A DNA stretch of 64,000 bases from Mycosarcoma maydis (lineage: Eukaryota > Basidiomycota > Ustilaginomycetes > Ustilaginales): positions 124,001 through 188,000 of the forward strand of contig NC_026488.1 of NCBI RefSeq assembly GCF_000328475.2. The letters run 5' to 3'. Under the pieces are notes generated by a model. That model was not told the DNA's origin and did not search any database. It worked only from the letters and a program-made list of their open reading frames with translations. Of this stretch, positions 40,238-52,600 are shown in pieces. Each line of letters begins with the position of its first letter. Within the stretch, counting starts at the first letter, position 1. Both the position numbers and the translations under genes were made by a program.

Positions 40238-42160
40238 ATGTACAACACCGAATTCGGGCGGCGGTTGCGCAGCCAAAGCTCTGGCGGCTCGACCCCCTCA
40301 TCCTCGAACCGAGAGAGCAGAACGACAGATTCATTGCTCGGTATGACAACTGACAGACTCCTAACAGGCTCTCCGTCCAGCATGACGAGCCCCCCCATAC
40401 CAATACCAGGATCATCCAGGGACATTGCGCGAAAGTCGAGTGCACATCGATCTTCCAGTCTAACAAACCTTGCAGCCACCTCACGCGCCGACTCTTCACG
40501 GTCAATCATGTCGGCGTCGTCTAGCATCAAATCGTCCTCACCTTCCAAGAAGCATCTCGCCAGCAGCTACGTCGACAGGTTCATCCCACAAAGAGATGGC
40601 ACCGACTTGCATACGGCTTATCAGTTGATAGGCGACGAACCAGCAACGCCTCACCGGCACAAGCGCAAGATTGCTCTTGACATGGACGCACAGAAGGAGG
40701 AGGCGAACCAGGCCTTCTCATCGCTACTGTCATCCGAGCTCTTTGGGACAGAGGCTGGCCTCAGCACATCACCAAGTCGAGCTCAGCGTGCCAATGGCTT
40801 TGTCAACTTTGCATCCAGCTCATCCTCTTCTGTTCATACCAGCGGCGGCTCATCAGCGACGCGTCACTCGAGCCACGCTGGCCTCGCGTCTCCAGCAACA
40901 CCCACAAAACGCAACCTGTTCAGCTACAGTCCCTCTCACATCCGCACACCAGGTCGCAGTGGATCTGGCATGGGTAGAGTAGTCGATTTTGGCATTGCCG
41001 AAGACGAGCTCGGAGCGAGTGGATCTCGTCCTGGAGGTCTCTTTGGTGGTCTCGCATCGCACTCCGTCGAGACTCTCGATTCTCCCAACCATCGCGCGTA
41101 CAGTCTGTCGCCGGTCAAGCCCGAAAGTCGCAGCCTCTTGCTTAGTCCTCGCAAGCCAGCACGCGTCCTGAGCAAGGTGCCTTACAAGGTGCTCGATGCA
41201 CCGGATCTGGCCAACGACTTTTATCTCAATCTCGTCGACTGGTCAAGCAAGAACGTTCTCGGAGTGGGGCTGGGCACATGTGTCTATTTGTGGTCGGCAG
41301 CCAACTCGTCGGTGACCAAGCTGTGCGATCTCAAAGACTATGCCAATGACGTGGTGACCGGAATCAACTGGGCCGGCTCTGGAAATCATCTTGCGATCGG
41401 CACGCAAAAGGGTTTGGTGCAAATCTGGGATGTGGAAAAGCAAAAGCTGCTGCGCACCATGCGTGGACACTCGCAACGTGTCGGCTCACTGGCTTGGAAC
41501 GAGGTGATCCTGACTTCAGGATCGCGCGATAGGGTCATTTATCATCGCGACGTCCGTGCACCCGATCAGCACATCCGCACACTACGAGCACACCGGCAGG
41601 AGGTGTGCGGTCTCAAGTGGAACACGGAGACGAACCAGTTGGCGAGCGGTGGCAACGACAACCGGCTAATTGTATGGGATGCGCTCAACGAGACGCCGGT
41701 GCATCGATTTACGGAGCATACGGCGGCGGTGAAAGCGATCGCGTGGAATCCGCATCAGCAAGGGATCCTCGCATCGGGAGGAGGCACAGTGGATATGAAG
41801 ATCCGATTCTGGAATGCAAGCACAGGTCAGATGCTCAACGAGGTGGACACCGGCAGTCAGGTGTGCAACCTAATGTGGAGCAAGACGGCTAACGAGCTGA
41901 TTAGCACACATGGATACTCGGGCGGAGCCATCCAGAACCAGATTCAGGTGTGGAAGTATCCGTCAATGCAGCAGATTGCGACGCTGACGGGTCACACGAT
42001 GCGAGTACTCTACCTTTCGATGAATCCCACTGGTGACACGATTGTGACGGGAGCAGGTGACGAGACGTTGCGTTTTTGGGATCTCAACACTTCGCACAGG
42101 GCGCAGCACGACAAGCGGCGGGAAGCCAACGCCTTTAACCCATTCGCCAAGCTGCGATGA
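40238..42160 (+). CDS. cru1: Cdh1/Fizzy-related activator of the anaphase-promoting complex (Cru1)
   Basis: 640-residue WD40 protein that recruits substrates to APC/C for degradation in late mitosis and G1; the Ustilago maydis orthologue is Cru1. The start at 40238 (MYNTEFGRRLRSQSS) resembles Cdh1 N-termini; the preceding frame has no ATG. The C-box DRFIPQR is at 113-119, followed by a Ser-rich linker with several SP and TP sites typical of CDK control. RVLSKVPYKVLDAPDLANDF leads into seven WD40 blades (about 335-625, with repeated IWD/VWD/FWD strand ends), and the protein ends in FAKLR, an Ile/Leu-Arg tail that docks on APC/C TPR subunits. Intronless coding region; a 5'-UTR intron is possible. 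Confidence 0.95.
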   Translation: MYNTEFGRRLRSQSSGGSTPSSSNRESRTTDSLLGMTTDRLLTGSPSSMTSPPIPIPGSSRDIARKSSAHRSSSLTNLAATSRADSSRSIMSASSSIKSSSPSKKHLASSYVDRFIPQRDGTDLHTAYQLIGDEPATPHRHKRKIALDMDAQKEEANQAFSSLLSSELFGTEAGLSTSPSRAQRANGFVNFASSSSSSVHTSGGSSATRHSSHAGLASPATPTKRNLFSYSPSHIRTPGRSGSGMGRVVDFGIAEDELGASGSRPGGLFGGLASHSVETLDSPNHRAYSLSPVKPESRSLLLSPRKPARVLSKVPYKVLDAPDLANDFYLNLVDWSSKNVLGVGLGTCVYLWSAANSSVTKLCDLKDYANDVVTGINWAGSGNHLAIGTQKGLVQIWDVEKQKLLRTMRGHSQRVGSLAWNEVILTSGSRDRVIYHRDVRAPDQHIRTLRAHRQEVCGLKWNTETNQLASGGNDNRLIVWDALNETPVHRFTEHTAAVKAIAWNPHQQGILASGGGTVDMKIRFWNASTGQMLNEVDTGSQVCNLMWSKTANELISTHGYSGGAIQNQIQVWKYPSMQQIATLTGHTMRVLYLSMNPTGDTIVTGAGDETLRFWDLNTSHRAQHDKRREANAFNPFAKLR

Positions 42161-43927
42161 TGAATAGCATATTGTTCGAATCGGCTCTTTCCATCTGTAT
42201 CATGTATAATCTGCTCTGTTTATGCTGTTCTACCATATATACCAATGATACCTGTCGTCCATGTCTTGCAGCGATCCGATATGACGCGTCTCACGACAGG
42301 TTCCTAGAACAAATATGAGGGCAAGGGTGATATCGCCGTAGCCTGTCGAGCCTAGCTACAATCTGGGATCGATGATGCGAAAGATGTCGAGCGGCGCAAA
42401 CAGCGCCAAAAGAGCAAGTGATACGGCTATGGAAGCCATTCGTTTTTGCACACGTTGGCTGAAAGGCGTAGTAGACGCGATAAACCGAATCGTAAATGTG
42501 TGCAGCGTTGGTGCCTGCCTAATCGATCGACCAGCAGGCACAGTTTGGCGGCTCAGACGCACGACTGCTGCAAGCAACATCATTCCGCCACAAGCCGTCT
42601 GACGTTCTCCTGATTCAATGATTCGTGCTTGACGCTCAGAGACCCTTCTTGCTTTAAAAAAAATCGGCGAAAATTCAGCCAAATCGAGCAGTCACGAGTC
42701 ACAAGTGACGAGTGTGACTTAAGTTAGTCTCCACCTTTTACCTCTGCAAGAACAACGAACGCAAAGCACTATGACGACGAAACGATTGCAATCGAGTCTT
42801 GGTTTAGTTTTATACTGTTGTCCTGGCTGGCGGATTGGTGATCGCGTTAAGCGACTTAGACGTCAGAGGCTGCATTCGGTCTTGCACTTGCACACTCTCA
42901 AAGCCTCATGGTCAAGGTATGGACTATATGCCGCTCTCTAGATGGGGTTTCGGAGCTGCAATCTATCCAGCGCCGCACTGCGGAACTTTGTCTGCATATG
43001 CAGTACAGCACTGTAACGGTCGTTGAGTCGTGAATGACACGCAGATTTCAATCACGAATGCAGACACTCACCACTCACGACTCTTGACTGTAGCCGCCAG
43101 TGAGTGCACTTTTGGACGGCCAGGCTTACATTTACCAGGTAACGTGTATCTTTAGCGCAGGCGTGAGTGCGAATCCGTTGCACGTTTGGTCGCTTTGCAA
43201 TCTCAAACCTTTCACAATTTGGTTGCCGTCAGCTGAATCGGCACAGGTTGCGGATCAATTGTACGTGATAAGCTGGCTGTCTTGCCTCTCTTTTTGATCC
43301 TCAGTCTCTTGTGACGTGCATGATGCACTCGCTTCGAGAGCCATGCTTCACAGGACGAAATCCGTATGGATCACAGAATCGCATTCCGTCGCGAATGCAA
43401 CGATCCAGAAGACACTCACTTTGTTGCACTTTGGACTGAGTTCAATCACGAATCATGAATTACGAATCACAATCAGCCATCGGAAGTGACGAGAAGAAAC
43501 ATGTCGATGCCGTGAGACAGAGACGCCGCAACCATGAATCACGACTACTCAACCTCTGTGACTCTCTCGGCTAGTCCGTGAGTTGGCTGATGAAAAGGGT
43601 TCTCCGATTTTATTGCACCCTCGATTTGTGCAGAGATTGGCAGCAAGACTCAGGACTGCGTCCCCCAAAATGTACACAGTGGCTGGCTCCTTGTTCCCAG
43701 ACAAGGGCTGTGATTGTCGCTGACGTCGATTGCTGCATGCTTGCTACCTCTATCATCTTGTTCCCCATCCACATGGAGCTACAATCCTCCTTATATACCC
43801 CCGGATCCATTCTGTCGTGGTCGGAGCCAAAGCTGAGGGCGCATACAAGCAAAATACTCAACGGATCAAGAGCGATTCAGGCCAGCAAGTCGACGCCAAC
43901 TTGGTTCGGCTGCGGCGTTCCGTAATT
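42161..43927. other. Spacer between cru1 and the HPP-family gene
   Basis: 1.77 kb. A 75-codon minus-strand ORF with one hydrophobic segment (42356-42583) is the only candidate gene and is not supported. Heptamer-like sites lie near 43027, 43052 and 43445-43475. Confidence 0.6.
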
Positions 43928-46072
43928 ATGGCGAAAGAGCAAGACGCCAGCAGTAGCGTCGGAGTAGCTTCTATCCACGCACCGACCACCATCCCGGAAG
44001 AGCCGACGCCCGTCTCGCCAGCATCAGCCGCCATTCCCATCGATGCGGAAGCATCCGACTCTGCTCAACAAGCAGCAGCATTGGTACCATCCTTGCAGCC
44101 AGAGATAGCACAGCAACAGCAGACTCAACCAGCGTCCGGCCGTTTCATCGAAATCATCTCCAGCGACGGATCGCGCGCTTCTGCCGAAAACGATGCAGAG
44201 CCTCAGCCCAAGCAGTTCACCACCGCCTCAAAGGACGTCCTCCCAGCGACCGAGCGGCAAGCTCGCCCGTCCAAGTCAGGATCAAACATTTTTCGACGAG
44301 CTTCCAAGAGGAAGAGTGTTCAGTCGACCAGAGCAGATACGCTAACTTCACCCTCCCAGCCCGCACAAGCTGCCAACGTACACGCCCATTGCGTCTCGCC
44401 GAGCACCGAAGGTAGCACACAGAAGACCAGTCCAAGTCCCAACGGCCTCAGCTCGCCGTCAGACGAAGATGGCCGACACCATAGAGCTTTCAAGAAGATC
44501 AATGGCGAAACATCGGATACTCAAGAGCACACATCACACAACGACCGCAACTGCAATCATGACGGAGACACCGACAAAGATGACCAACAGCATTCCATAC
44601 TGGATGCTCTCTATCCCTTGACCAACTTCATCGGCTATCGACCGCTTTCACACCCACACACACCGGCCGAGCGACGCTTGACATCCAAGCATCCCAGATT
44701 CAATCGCTACCACTACATCTGCGGCTGCATCTTCAGCCTGGGTCTACCAGTGTCGGGTGAGACCGGAGAGATTGCCAGGTACCGCGATCCGCACACTGGA
44801 AAAATCGAGCTTGTCCGCATGTACAAGGATCAAGTTGGCGCCAAAATCGTCAACTCGATCCACTCAATCATCGCCGCTTGGGTTGTCATCGCTCTGCTCA
44901 GCTTGGTCAGCAGATCGCCTTTTCATCGTGCTCACGACGCACCACTCATTATCGGCGCTTTTGCCACCGAAGCCGTCGTCACCTTCTATGGCTATCGAAC
45001 ACCGCTAGCCCAACCCAAGAATATTCTCTTCGGCAATACTATCTCTGCCGTCATGGGTGTGGCCATGACCAGGGCGTTTGCTTCGACTACCTACAGCGTC
45101 AGTGGCATCTATGGTGTCGACTGGGCCGCAGCGGCCACTGCTGTCAGCGCAGCTGTGTTTGCTATGCAGATCTTCGGTTTCACCCATCCGCCGGGTGCAG
45201 CCATTTCTCTGCTGGCTATCACCGATCCAAAGACGCACGAGCTCGACTGGTGGCTCGTTCCCATCGTCATCATCGGCACGCTCATTGTCATTGGCTGGGC
45301 ACTCATCATCAACAATCTCGGCGGAAGGAGGTATCCCGACAACTGGTTCTACGTCAACGCATTCGCAGAGCCACCCATCATCGGCCCGGAAAAGCTCCCC
45401 TTCAGCAACTCGCCATATTACCTGCCGTCTTGCACACACGGTCACAAGAGGAAGCCATGCAGAAAGCAGGGCGAGGAGGCGCAAGAGAAAGGGTTTTACA
45501 GGGTACCTGATTCAGGTGTAAGATTGACGCACGGATTTGGTTCGTCGACAAACGATCAGCTTGAGCCACGGCCGAAATCGAACGTGACAGCGACAGCAGG
45601 TCACGCTTCGTATAGTCTGGGTGGCGCGGCAAGGGTTCGTCACTTGGAATCGGTCGATTCGCAAGTCGCCAGTGGATCGAAACAGTCGCTCAGTGCAGGC
45701 GTCAATGAAGCAAGCGCAGAGGATGGCAGAACGACGAGAGCTTCCGAAATCACAAAGGTCAATTCACTCGAGGCACCAGCCGTGCTGTCCAGCCATGGCT
45801 ACAGCGCGATGCATCAGCAGCAGCAAGAGTCAGCAGTTGCGTCGACAACTGCAAAGTCAGCACCAAGTACAGCAGCTGCTGCTCCGCCTGCGCCACAGGT
45901 CAAATCTCGGATGATCGAGGCAGACCCCACACTAGTCTCAAGGAACAACTCGAAGAGCAGCAGGAGGAGCAGAAGGTCCATTGTAGTCCACGTTAACGAG
46001 AGCAGAAGACACTCGACCGGATCCACGACCAAGGCCTCGCCTGTACCTGCCGTGCAATGGCGAGATCCCTAG
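43928..46072 (+). CDS. HPP-family integral membrane protein
   Basis: 714-residue protein with a central HPP domain. Residues 1-230 are Ser/Pro/Gln-rich and hydrophilic. The membrane part spans about 240-470: RYHYICGCIFSLGLPVSG, then IVNSIHSIIAAWVVIALLSL, PLIIGAFATEAVVTFYGY, NTISAVMGVAMTRAF, a helix ending in THPPGAA (the family's name-giving motif, near 419) and WWLVPIVIIGTLIVIGWALI. A GRRYPDNWF segment and a His/Lys/Cys-rich patch (CTHGHKRKPCRK) follow, then a 220-residue disordered tail. Bacterial and plant HPP proteins have been linked to nitrite transport; the fungal function is not established and I do not assign one. ATG at 43928 is the first in frame. Convergent with FIS1. Confidence 0.9.
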   Translation: MAKEQDASSSVGVASIHAPTTIPEEPTPVSPASAAIPIDAEASDSAQQAAALVPSLQPEIAQQQQTQPASGRFIEIISSDGSRASAENDAEPQPKQFTTASKDVLPATERQARPSKSGSNIFRRASKRKSVQSTRADTLTSPSQPAQAANVHAHCVSPSTEGSTQKTSPSPNGLSSPSDEDGRHHRAFKKINGETSDTQEHTSHNDRNCNHDGDTDKDDQQHSILDALYPLTNFIGYRPLSHPHTPAERRLTSKHPRFNRYHYICGCIFSLGLPVSGETGEIARYRDPHTGKIELVRMYKDQVGAKIVNSIHSIIAAWVVIALLSLVSRSPFHRAHDAPLIIGAFATEAVVTFYGYRTPLAQPKNILFGNTISAVMGVAMTRAFASTTYSVSGIYGVDWAAAATAVSAAVFAMQIFGFTHPPGAAISLLAITDPKTHELDWWLVPIVIIGTLIVIGWALIINNLGGRRYPDNWFYVNAFAEPPIIGPEKLPFSNSPYYLPSCTHGHKRKPCRKQGEEAQEKGFYRVPDSGVRLTHGFGSSTNDQLEPRPKSNVTATAGHASYSLGGAARVRHLESVDSQVASGSKQSLSAGVNEASAEDGRTTRASEITKVNSLEAPAVLSSHGYSAMHQQQQESAVASTTAKSAPSTAAAAPPAPQVKSRMIEADPTLVSRNNSKSSRRSRRSIVVHVNESRRHSTGSTTKASPVPAVQWRDP

Positions 46073-46350
46073 TTGCGTTTCCATGCAATCTAGAGCCCCA
46101 CCAGAGCTTCTGACATGGGTCTGACGCCAAAGCTACAAGGACAAAGTTTCCGATCATAGAGCTTTACGTCCTTCGTAGGCTTGCGTGCTGTATGTGCTTG
46201 AGAGATGAATGGTGTGCCGTTGAGCCATGACTCGTTCATAACAACGTGTTTTAACTGGTTTGGTTGCTGACAAAGACAGGGATAGAATACAGAGTTGCGC
46301 AAACACGGCAAAGCGGGCAATGTAAAGCGAAAAGGGGAGAACGGAGTAAT

Positions 46351-46997
46351 TTAGCGACGTCCGCGACGCATGAGGCCTGCGATGGCGATACTAGCTACCG
46401 CAGCAGCACCGCCGATCAATGCCATACCGATGTAGCCCTCTGTGCGACCGAAAGCGAACAAGGGAAAGAGTCAGCATATCGAATCTGAAATGCGGCAACA
46501 AACTGTATGTGAGTCAAAGCACTCACCTCGAGCGACTCCCTTTTCGATGAGTTGATTGAGACTCTGTGCTTGCAGGTTGTTGGGTTCTCGTTCGATCAGA
46601 AGCGCTGTTGGACGCAAAAGGGGGATAGAGCACAGTGGCAACGAATCAGTCAGCATCACCTTGCGTCATAGCCTCCAGTGCACGATCCCGACCAGCACTA
46701 CATACCATTGAACCTTCTAGCCTCATCGTAGTTGCCCATCTTGTAGTGCCCGAGCGACAGGTAGTAGAGGCACTCTCGTCTTCTTGGTGGGTCCGAGCGA
46801 TAGATTTCTGTCAAAAGACCCACACCAATGCTCATCTCGGCCCTTTGTTTGCTCTTGACCAGACCCCATGCATAGTTGAACTTGGTCTGTGTGGTGACGT
46901 GACCTGAAGCCAGTTCTGTCTCGTACTGTGACTTGAGCACCTGCAGCTCCGACGGAGAGAGCGATGTCTCTGCGTCTGCTGCGTATGGAAGAGACAT
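46351..46997 (-). CDS. FIS1: Mitochondrial fission 1 protein
   Basis: Tail-anchored outer-membrane protein that recruits the dynamin-type fission machinery to mitochondria and peroxisomes. Three exons: 46706-46997, 46527-46604 and 46351-46439, with introns of 101 nt (GTATGT...AACAG) and 87 nt (GTGAGT...CACAG). The spliced protein has 152 residues, the family's usual size. The TPR-like fold is seen in [40 protein letters not shown] and [19 protein letters not shown]. The C-terminal anchor [21 protein letters not shown] ends in a basic tail (LMRRGRR), as required for mitochondrial targeting. The start ATG faces the SNX4 start across 614 bp, a shared divergent promoter region. Confidence 0.95.
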
Positions 46998-47611
46998 TGC
47001 GTGCGAGCACCAAGGTTGGACGAAAGCTCCGAGTAGAGTCCGTTTATGGAGTGCTACCTGGATGAGCGGTAAGAATGTGCTACGTTTTCAGTGATGATAC
47101 GTGTTGGTATCCCAGGGCAAGGCAATGGCAGATGGACGAGGTGGCGGCGATCGAGGAAGGAGAGAGGCTTGATAACAGGTAGCAGAGCTTCGGGACAACA
47201 GGCTGTGCAGCTCAGTCTGTGAGTTGGGCCACTGCGAATGGGCAAAAAAAGAAAAACAGTGTTAGAGTGGGCTGGGCTAGATTCCTGTCAATTTAAAACC
47301 AAACTTCGTGCTACTTGCCTGGAGGGACCGTGAACCGTGCACGCGGCTGAACATCAGTCACGAGTCGTGAGTGTGAGTAAATTCAAGATGTGTGAGTGTA
47401 CAGTACAGAACAGCTACGAGTGCTGTCCATGTAGAGCCCAGACAGGATCGAATCCACGGATGGTCAACTCAAGACCCAACAACTCAGCACAAAAACACAC
47501 ACAAAAGTGGAGAAAGTGACGAGTGATGAGTGGCTAATTCAACTACCACATCATTCGAATAGCACTACATCATCGTCGCTCGTAGCCCGCCCTCAACCAC
47601 TTCTTGCAGAT
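46998..47611. other. Divergent promoter region shared by FIS1 and SNX4
   Basis: 614 bp, the shortest head-to-head spacer in the window. It contains an isolated G-type heptamer near 47357 and no array. No gene seen. Confidence 0.65.
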
Positions 47612-49411
47612 ATGAACACCGAGGAAGACACGTTCACCTCGGTCACATGGGAGAACCGTGAGAATTCGTCAGGCTCCCAACCAACGTTTTCAACCACTCC
47701 TTCCTTCTCCAACAACAATGCCATCGCAGGTCCATCGCACTTGGGCGCCTCATCTTCCGCGAGCCCACTTGCCCGCGACGTTCATGCCTCTGACGATCCA
47801 ACGCAACTCTCTTGGGCCGGATATCTGATGGTGCAAGTGCTCGAACCACGCAAGGAACTCGAAGGTCAAAAGGATGCCTTTATCAGCTACGGCATTCGCG
47901 CCGAAACGAATCTTGCTCACTTCTCTCGCACCTATATGGCCGCTCGTCGCCGCTTCAACGATTTTACTTTTCTTCGTGAAGGATTGAAGCGAGACTTTCC
48001 TGCTTGCGTCGTTGCGCCTCTACCGGACAAGCATCGGCTCGAGTATCTGACCGGCGATCGTTTCAGCGCCGAGTTCATCGAGAGGCGTACGCAGGATCTG
48101 CAGCTCTTCCTGGAACGTATCTGTCGCCATCCAACACTGCAGCGAAGCCAGCTGCTTCGTAGTTTTTTGGAAAGCACCGAGTGGCAAGTCGACATGCACG
48201 CGCACAACTCGTCGCACAGCGGCATCAATGCCGCTTCCGGCTCGTCCGTGCTCATCTCGGGCTCGCAGGTTGAAAACGCAGGCCCGCCGAGCTTGCTCGA
48301 TAGCCTGAGCGATCACTTTCTCAACGCGTTTTCCAAGGTACGCAAACCGGACGAACGGTTTGAAGAAATCAGAGAACGCATCGATAAGCTCGAAGAAGGT
48401 CTCGCAGGTACAGAACGGGTTCTTTCGCGCAACCGGAATCGCATAGCTGGTAAGTTTGACTCGGATCTCGTTTCTCTCGATTGCCTGTTCTTCCCGCCGT
48501 TTGCGTTGCTACACCTCTCAACATTCCGCTCGTTCCATGATATGGCATCTGACACTTGAAATAACTGTATGATGCCGCGGTGCGCATGCTGACCTCGCTC
48601 CTAGCTCTGCCGTTTGGCGACGTCTATGCTCCCCAACTCGGAACCGGCCTTGAAGATCTTTCTACCGACTACGAGGACTTTGCTACAAGCATCGAGGGGC
48701 TCGGCTATCTGGAAAGCGGCATCACCGAGCCGTTGAACAAGTTTGCTTCGGCCATGCTCGAGTTCGCTCGGCTGGAAAGGGTGACTGTAAGTTGCAAAGT
48801 GGAGCATACCACAAGATGATACATTCTTCTGTTTTGTTTGTTGTGCTGACTGGGGCGCTTTTGTATTGGCTATGATGCAGTCTGCAAAGTCGACGGACGC
48901 CATGCTGTCGCAGATGCAAGCGCTGCTCTCGTACGCACGTTCGCACAAATCGGTGCTCAAGTTACGCGATACCAAGCAGGTGGACTTTGAGGAGCTGACC
49001 GACTACCTTTCGGGCGTTGTGTCGGAACGCGATCGACTGGCGTCGCTCTCGTCGCCGTATGGCGCCGGTCACGGACACGGCGGTGTACGCGGTGCGGGCA
49101 TCTCGGGCTACCTGAAGGACAAGGTGGATCATCTTCGCGGTGTCGATGAAGAACGCACGCGCGTTGCAAGGATGCAGCGTCTGGATGGAAAGATCAAGGA
49201 GCTCCAAGACGCAGTGACAAGCGCACACGATACCAGCCAGGCGTTCAACTCGGAAGTGATGGCCGAACACCGCATCTTCCACCTAGCAAAGGAGCAGGAG
49301 CTCAAGGACATGCTTGCAACTCACGCCAACGGCCAGATCGACCTCTACCAAAACCTGGTCTCGTTGTTCGACCACTTGATCCCACACCTGCAGGCCATCC
49401 GGGTCGCCTAG
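47612..49411 (+). CDS. SNX4: Sorting nexin-4 (Atg24)
   Basis: PX-BAR protein for endosome-to-Golgi retrieval and selective autophagy. Three exons: 47612-48449, 48605-48786 and 48881-49411; introns of 155 nt (GTAAGT...CCTAG) and 94 nt (GTAAGT...TGCAG). The spliced protein has 516 residues. The PX domain covers about 68-190; RRRFNDF at 112-118 is the PI3P-binding core and PLPDKHRLEYLTGDRF (137-151) the membrane loop. A BAR domain fills the C-terminal half (RIDKLEEGLAGTERVLSRNR; SQMQALLSYARSHKSVLKLR; LYQNLVSLFDHLIPHLQAIR). The ATG at 47612 is the first in frame. Convergent with CHC1, 262 bp apart. Confidence 0.95.
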
Positions 49412-49673
49412 AATCCGGCGCCTCGCTCAGCGTGGAATTCAAGCGCGAATCAATTCACAATTGCGTTTCGCACGCAGCGATCGGCGCATCGCGTTCCACA
49501 CCTACACCCACACACAGTATATCCAACATTCGTGATTCTGTTTTCGAATGCACATCTTGAGACTAGTATGACGTGAACGCAAAACTCGGCCGAGGCGAGT
49601 GGTGAGTGTGTTATGTACAAGTAAGCTGGCGGGACTCGGCGGGACTTGGCGGGACTCGGAGCGGTGGAGTGGA

Positions 49674-52600
49674 TTAGAACATGCCGGTGGGCTGCATGTA
49701 CATGCCACCATTGAGGTTGTTCGGGTAGGCAGCGGGGGCGAGGCCGGTGACGGCTGCGGTGATGAGCTTGGGTGCGCCGAGTCCGCCAGGTGCGATGATC
49801 GGAGCGTCGTCTTGCTTCTGCTTCTCGGAATCGAGTCGAGCCCTCTCGCTGAGGTCGGCTTCGAGTTTTTTCACGCGCTCGCTTTGGTCGCGCATGCTCT
49901 GCAGCTGGTACGGCATGGTGAAATCGCCGAGGCCGTGTCGCCAGGATAACTCCATCACCACATCCGGACGCACGAGATCATAGCATGCAAACAAGGTCGC
50001 AGCATAGCACTCCTTGTTGCCGATCTCGACAAAGTACTCGAGCAACTCTTCCGCCACTGCTTGATCGCCCGAAATCGCTGCCGTCTCAATCGCATCGCGA
50101 AACAGCTTATCCGTCTTGGAGAGCGCAATCGACTCGTTCCACCGTTCGTTCTTCTTGTACAGATGAGCCGCCAATCGACGGAATTCGAGCAGATCGTGCT
50201 TCTCCAAGCGAGACGCCAGCGAGATCGTGTCAAAGTTGTCATATCCATCAATCGACGATCGCAACGTCTCGTAGTCTTCCTCCTCGATCAACACGTCGTT
50301 GTACGCATCGTTGACAGCTTCCAGATTGTGATGCTGCACCGACATGAGGTAGCCCCGTATGAGCGGTACGTTGTCATTGTCCTTCTTCTTGAACATACGC
50401 ACCACCCTGCTGTGGTCGATCCTCTTGGCCAATACGGTGAGCAGATCGTTAAGCAACAACGGGTGCTGCTCCAAGTAGAACGTCAGCGCACGGTAGTAGA
50501 TCTCGACGTTGGCCACCTTGGGCAGAATGGCTTTGAACTGATCGTGTTCCCACGCAGCAGCGGCGTGCTCCATGGTGGCAAGTGCCGCGTTGTCCATCTC
50601 GTCGTACTTTGTGTAAAGGTAGACGAGCTCTGACCACAAATGACACTGCTCGGCCACCTTGATGAGCTGCGGCAGGTTCGAGCGCGACCAATACAGCTTG
50701 AGGTGCTCCATAAGACGTTCCGGGCGGTACTTGGCGAGTGCGACACCGGTCTGCGTGAAAACACCCATGTGTGCACGCTCGAGACCCAGCGCCTGCTCGA
50801 GCAAGGTGAGCAACTCGTCAAACAAGCCCTCGGCCTCGTACGATCGAATCAGACCAGGCAGCTCCTCGGCGTGAGGGATAATAGCCAGACCGGCGATTTG
50901 CGAAAGCTTGAACTCACGCTTGCTGAGACACGCAGCATGTACCTGCTTCCACACGCTCGTGTTGCCCGCCTTGCGAGCCGCATCCACGGCGCCCTGGTAG
51001 TCGCCAAGGTAGACGAGCGTCGTGGCGAGACGCGCATAGTTGGATACGCTGGTGAACAAGAGCTTAGCAGCCTCGTACAACTCATCGTTAAAGCACTTTT
51101 CACCGACACTCAAGATGTCGGCGACGTTGGTCATGCCGAGGAACTCCTCCATGTCGCCAAGACGGTTGGCCTTGGCGAGGCAGTAGGCATACTCGGTGTC
51201 GATCTTGGGCTCACGGGCCTTCTTACGCGCCATCTGCAGGTAGCGAATAAGCTCCTCCTCGCGACCGGCGTGCTCGGCAATCTCGATAACCTCTTCGTAG
51301 TTCGAAGGGTCCTCAGCCTTGACGTACGAGTCAATGGCATCCTTGACACGCAGTCCGTCGAGCTGAGCCTTACCAAGACGCGACCAGATGGCGGGCTTAT
51401 TAAGCTTGTTGGCGTACTGCTGTCCCCGCTCGATCGACACGACGTGTTCAACGAGGACGTTCATGGCCTCCTCGTGCTGCTCAGCCTTGGAGTGAATGCG
51501 GAAGGCCTCCTCATAAAGGCCGTGGTCGATGGCGATCTTGGCAATCTCATCGACGTCATAGCCATCGAGACGGTCGATGTAGTTCATGACCTTGCCCTTG
51601 TCGGTGCGCACAGCGGTGAGAAGGAGCAGGTTCTGCAGACTGCGATTGTCGCTGAATGCCGAGGGCTCAAGGATGATCTTTTCGAGCAGCTCGATGAGCT
51701 CATGAGGCAGGTCGGCAGCCATGAAGGCCTTGACAGTAGCCGAAACGTCATCCGGATTGGTCGACTCGGGGACAGCGGTCGAGACCACCTGCTCGATGAG
51801 CTGACGGCGGTGAACGTTGTCCGAGGTGAGCACCTGGGCCCAGAGATCCAGCTGACGTCGCTTGACGAGGTAGCGAGCCTGGTGCTTAAACATCGAGTTG
51901 TCGTTGGTGATCGAGATGAGCTCGTCATCGCAGAAACCCTTGGCGTAAGCAATGTAGGCGAGGTAAGGGTCGCGTTTCTCGCAGTACTTTCCGACAACAC
52001 GAGGGTCGTACAGGTTGTTCTCCTTCAAGAAAGCCTCGGGGTTGTTGTTGCTGTCGATGGCGATCTTGGCCATGGCGTTGTACAGGGGCTGGTCCTGCGA
52101 GCCGGCTTCGATCTTGGACTGGAGCCAGGGAAGGATGAGCTTCAGACGGTTGCGCTTCTCGACCTCTTCGACGAGCTCGTCGACAGGGATAGGGCCGGAG
52201 ACTGACTGGAGCAGGTTCTTGATGACCCCCTCATCGCAGTCGACATCGAGCAGACCTCCAATGACCTGGGGTGTGCGCGAAGAGTTGACACGCTGCACGT
52301 AGACCTCGATAAAGTTGATGAGCATGTTTTGGTAGAGGTAGAGGACGAGGTCGTGGACAAAGTCGAATCGATCGCAGACAATGATGAGCGGCAGCTGGTC
52401 CGAGAGCTTGGCCTCCTTGAGGAAGTTCTTGACCTTCTCAGGGTTGTAGTAGTTGGACTCTCGGCAGATACGCTCGACTTCGCGGATCTGGCCGGTGCGC
52501 GTGGCAGCCTGGATGTATTTGAAGTGCACCTCAGGGTCGGTGGACAGGTTGACGACGGAGCCAAGGTAGTAGTACAAGCCCTCGAACGACTTGAATGACT

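Noticed and set aside
42356..42583. 75-codon minus-strand ORF with a hydrophobic segment in the cru1-HPP spacer
   Set aside because: No family similarity, no supporting splice signals, weak codon bias; listed only as a faint possibility.
47440..47465. ATCGAATCC resembling a tRNA T-loop
   Set aside because: No matching stem or cloverleaf on either strand.
50640..52205. 521-codon plus-strand ORF opposite clathrin heavy chain
   Set aside because: Long only because antisense frames of GC-rich genes with strong codon bias lack stops; no domain seen.
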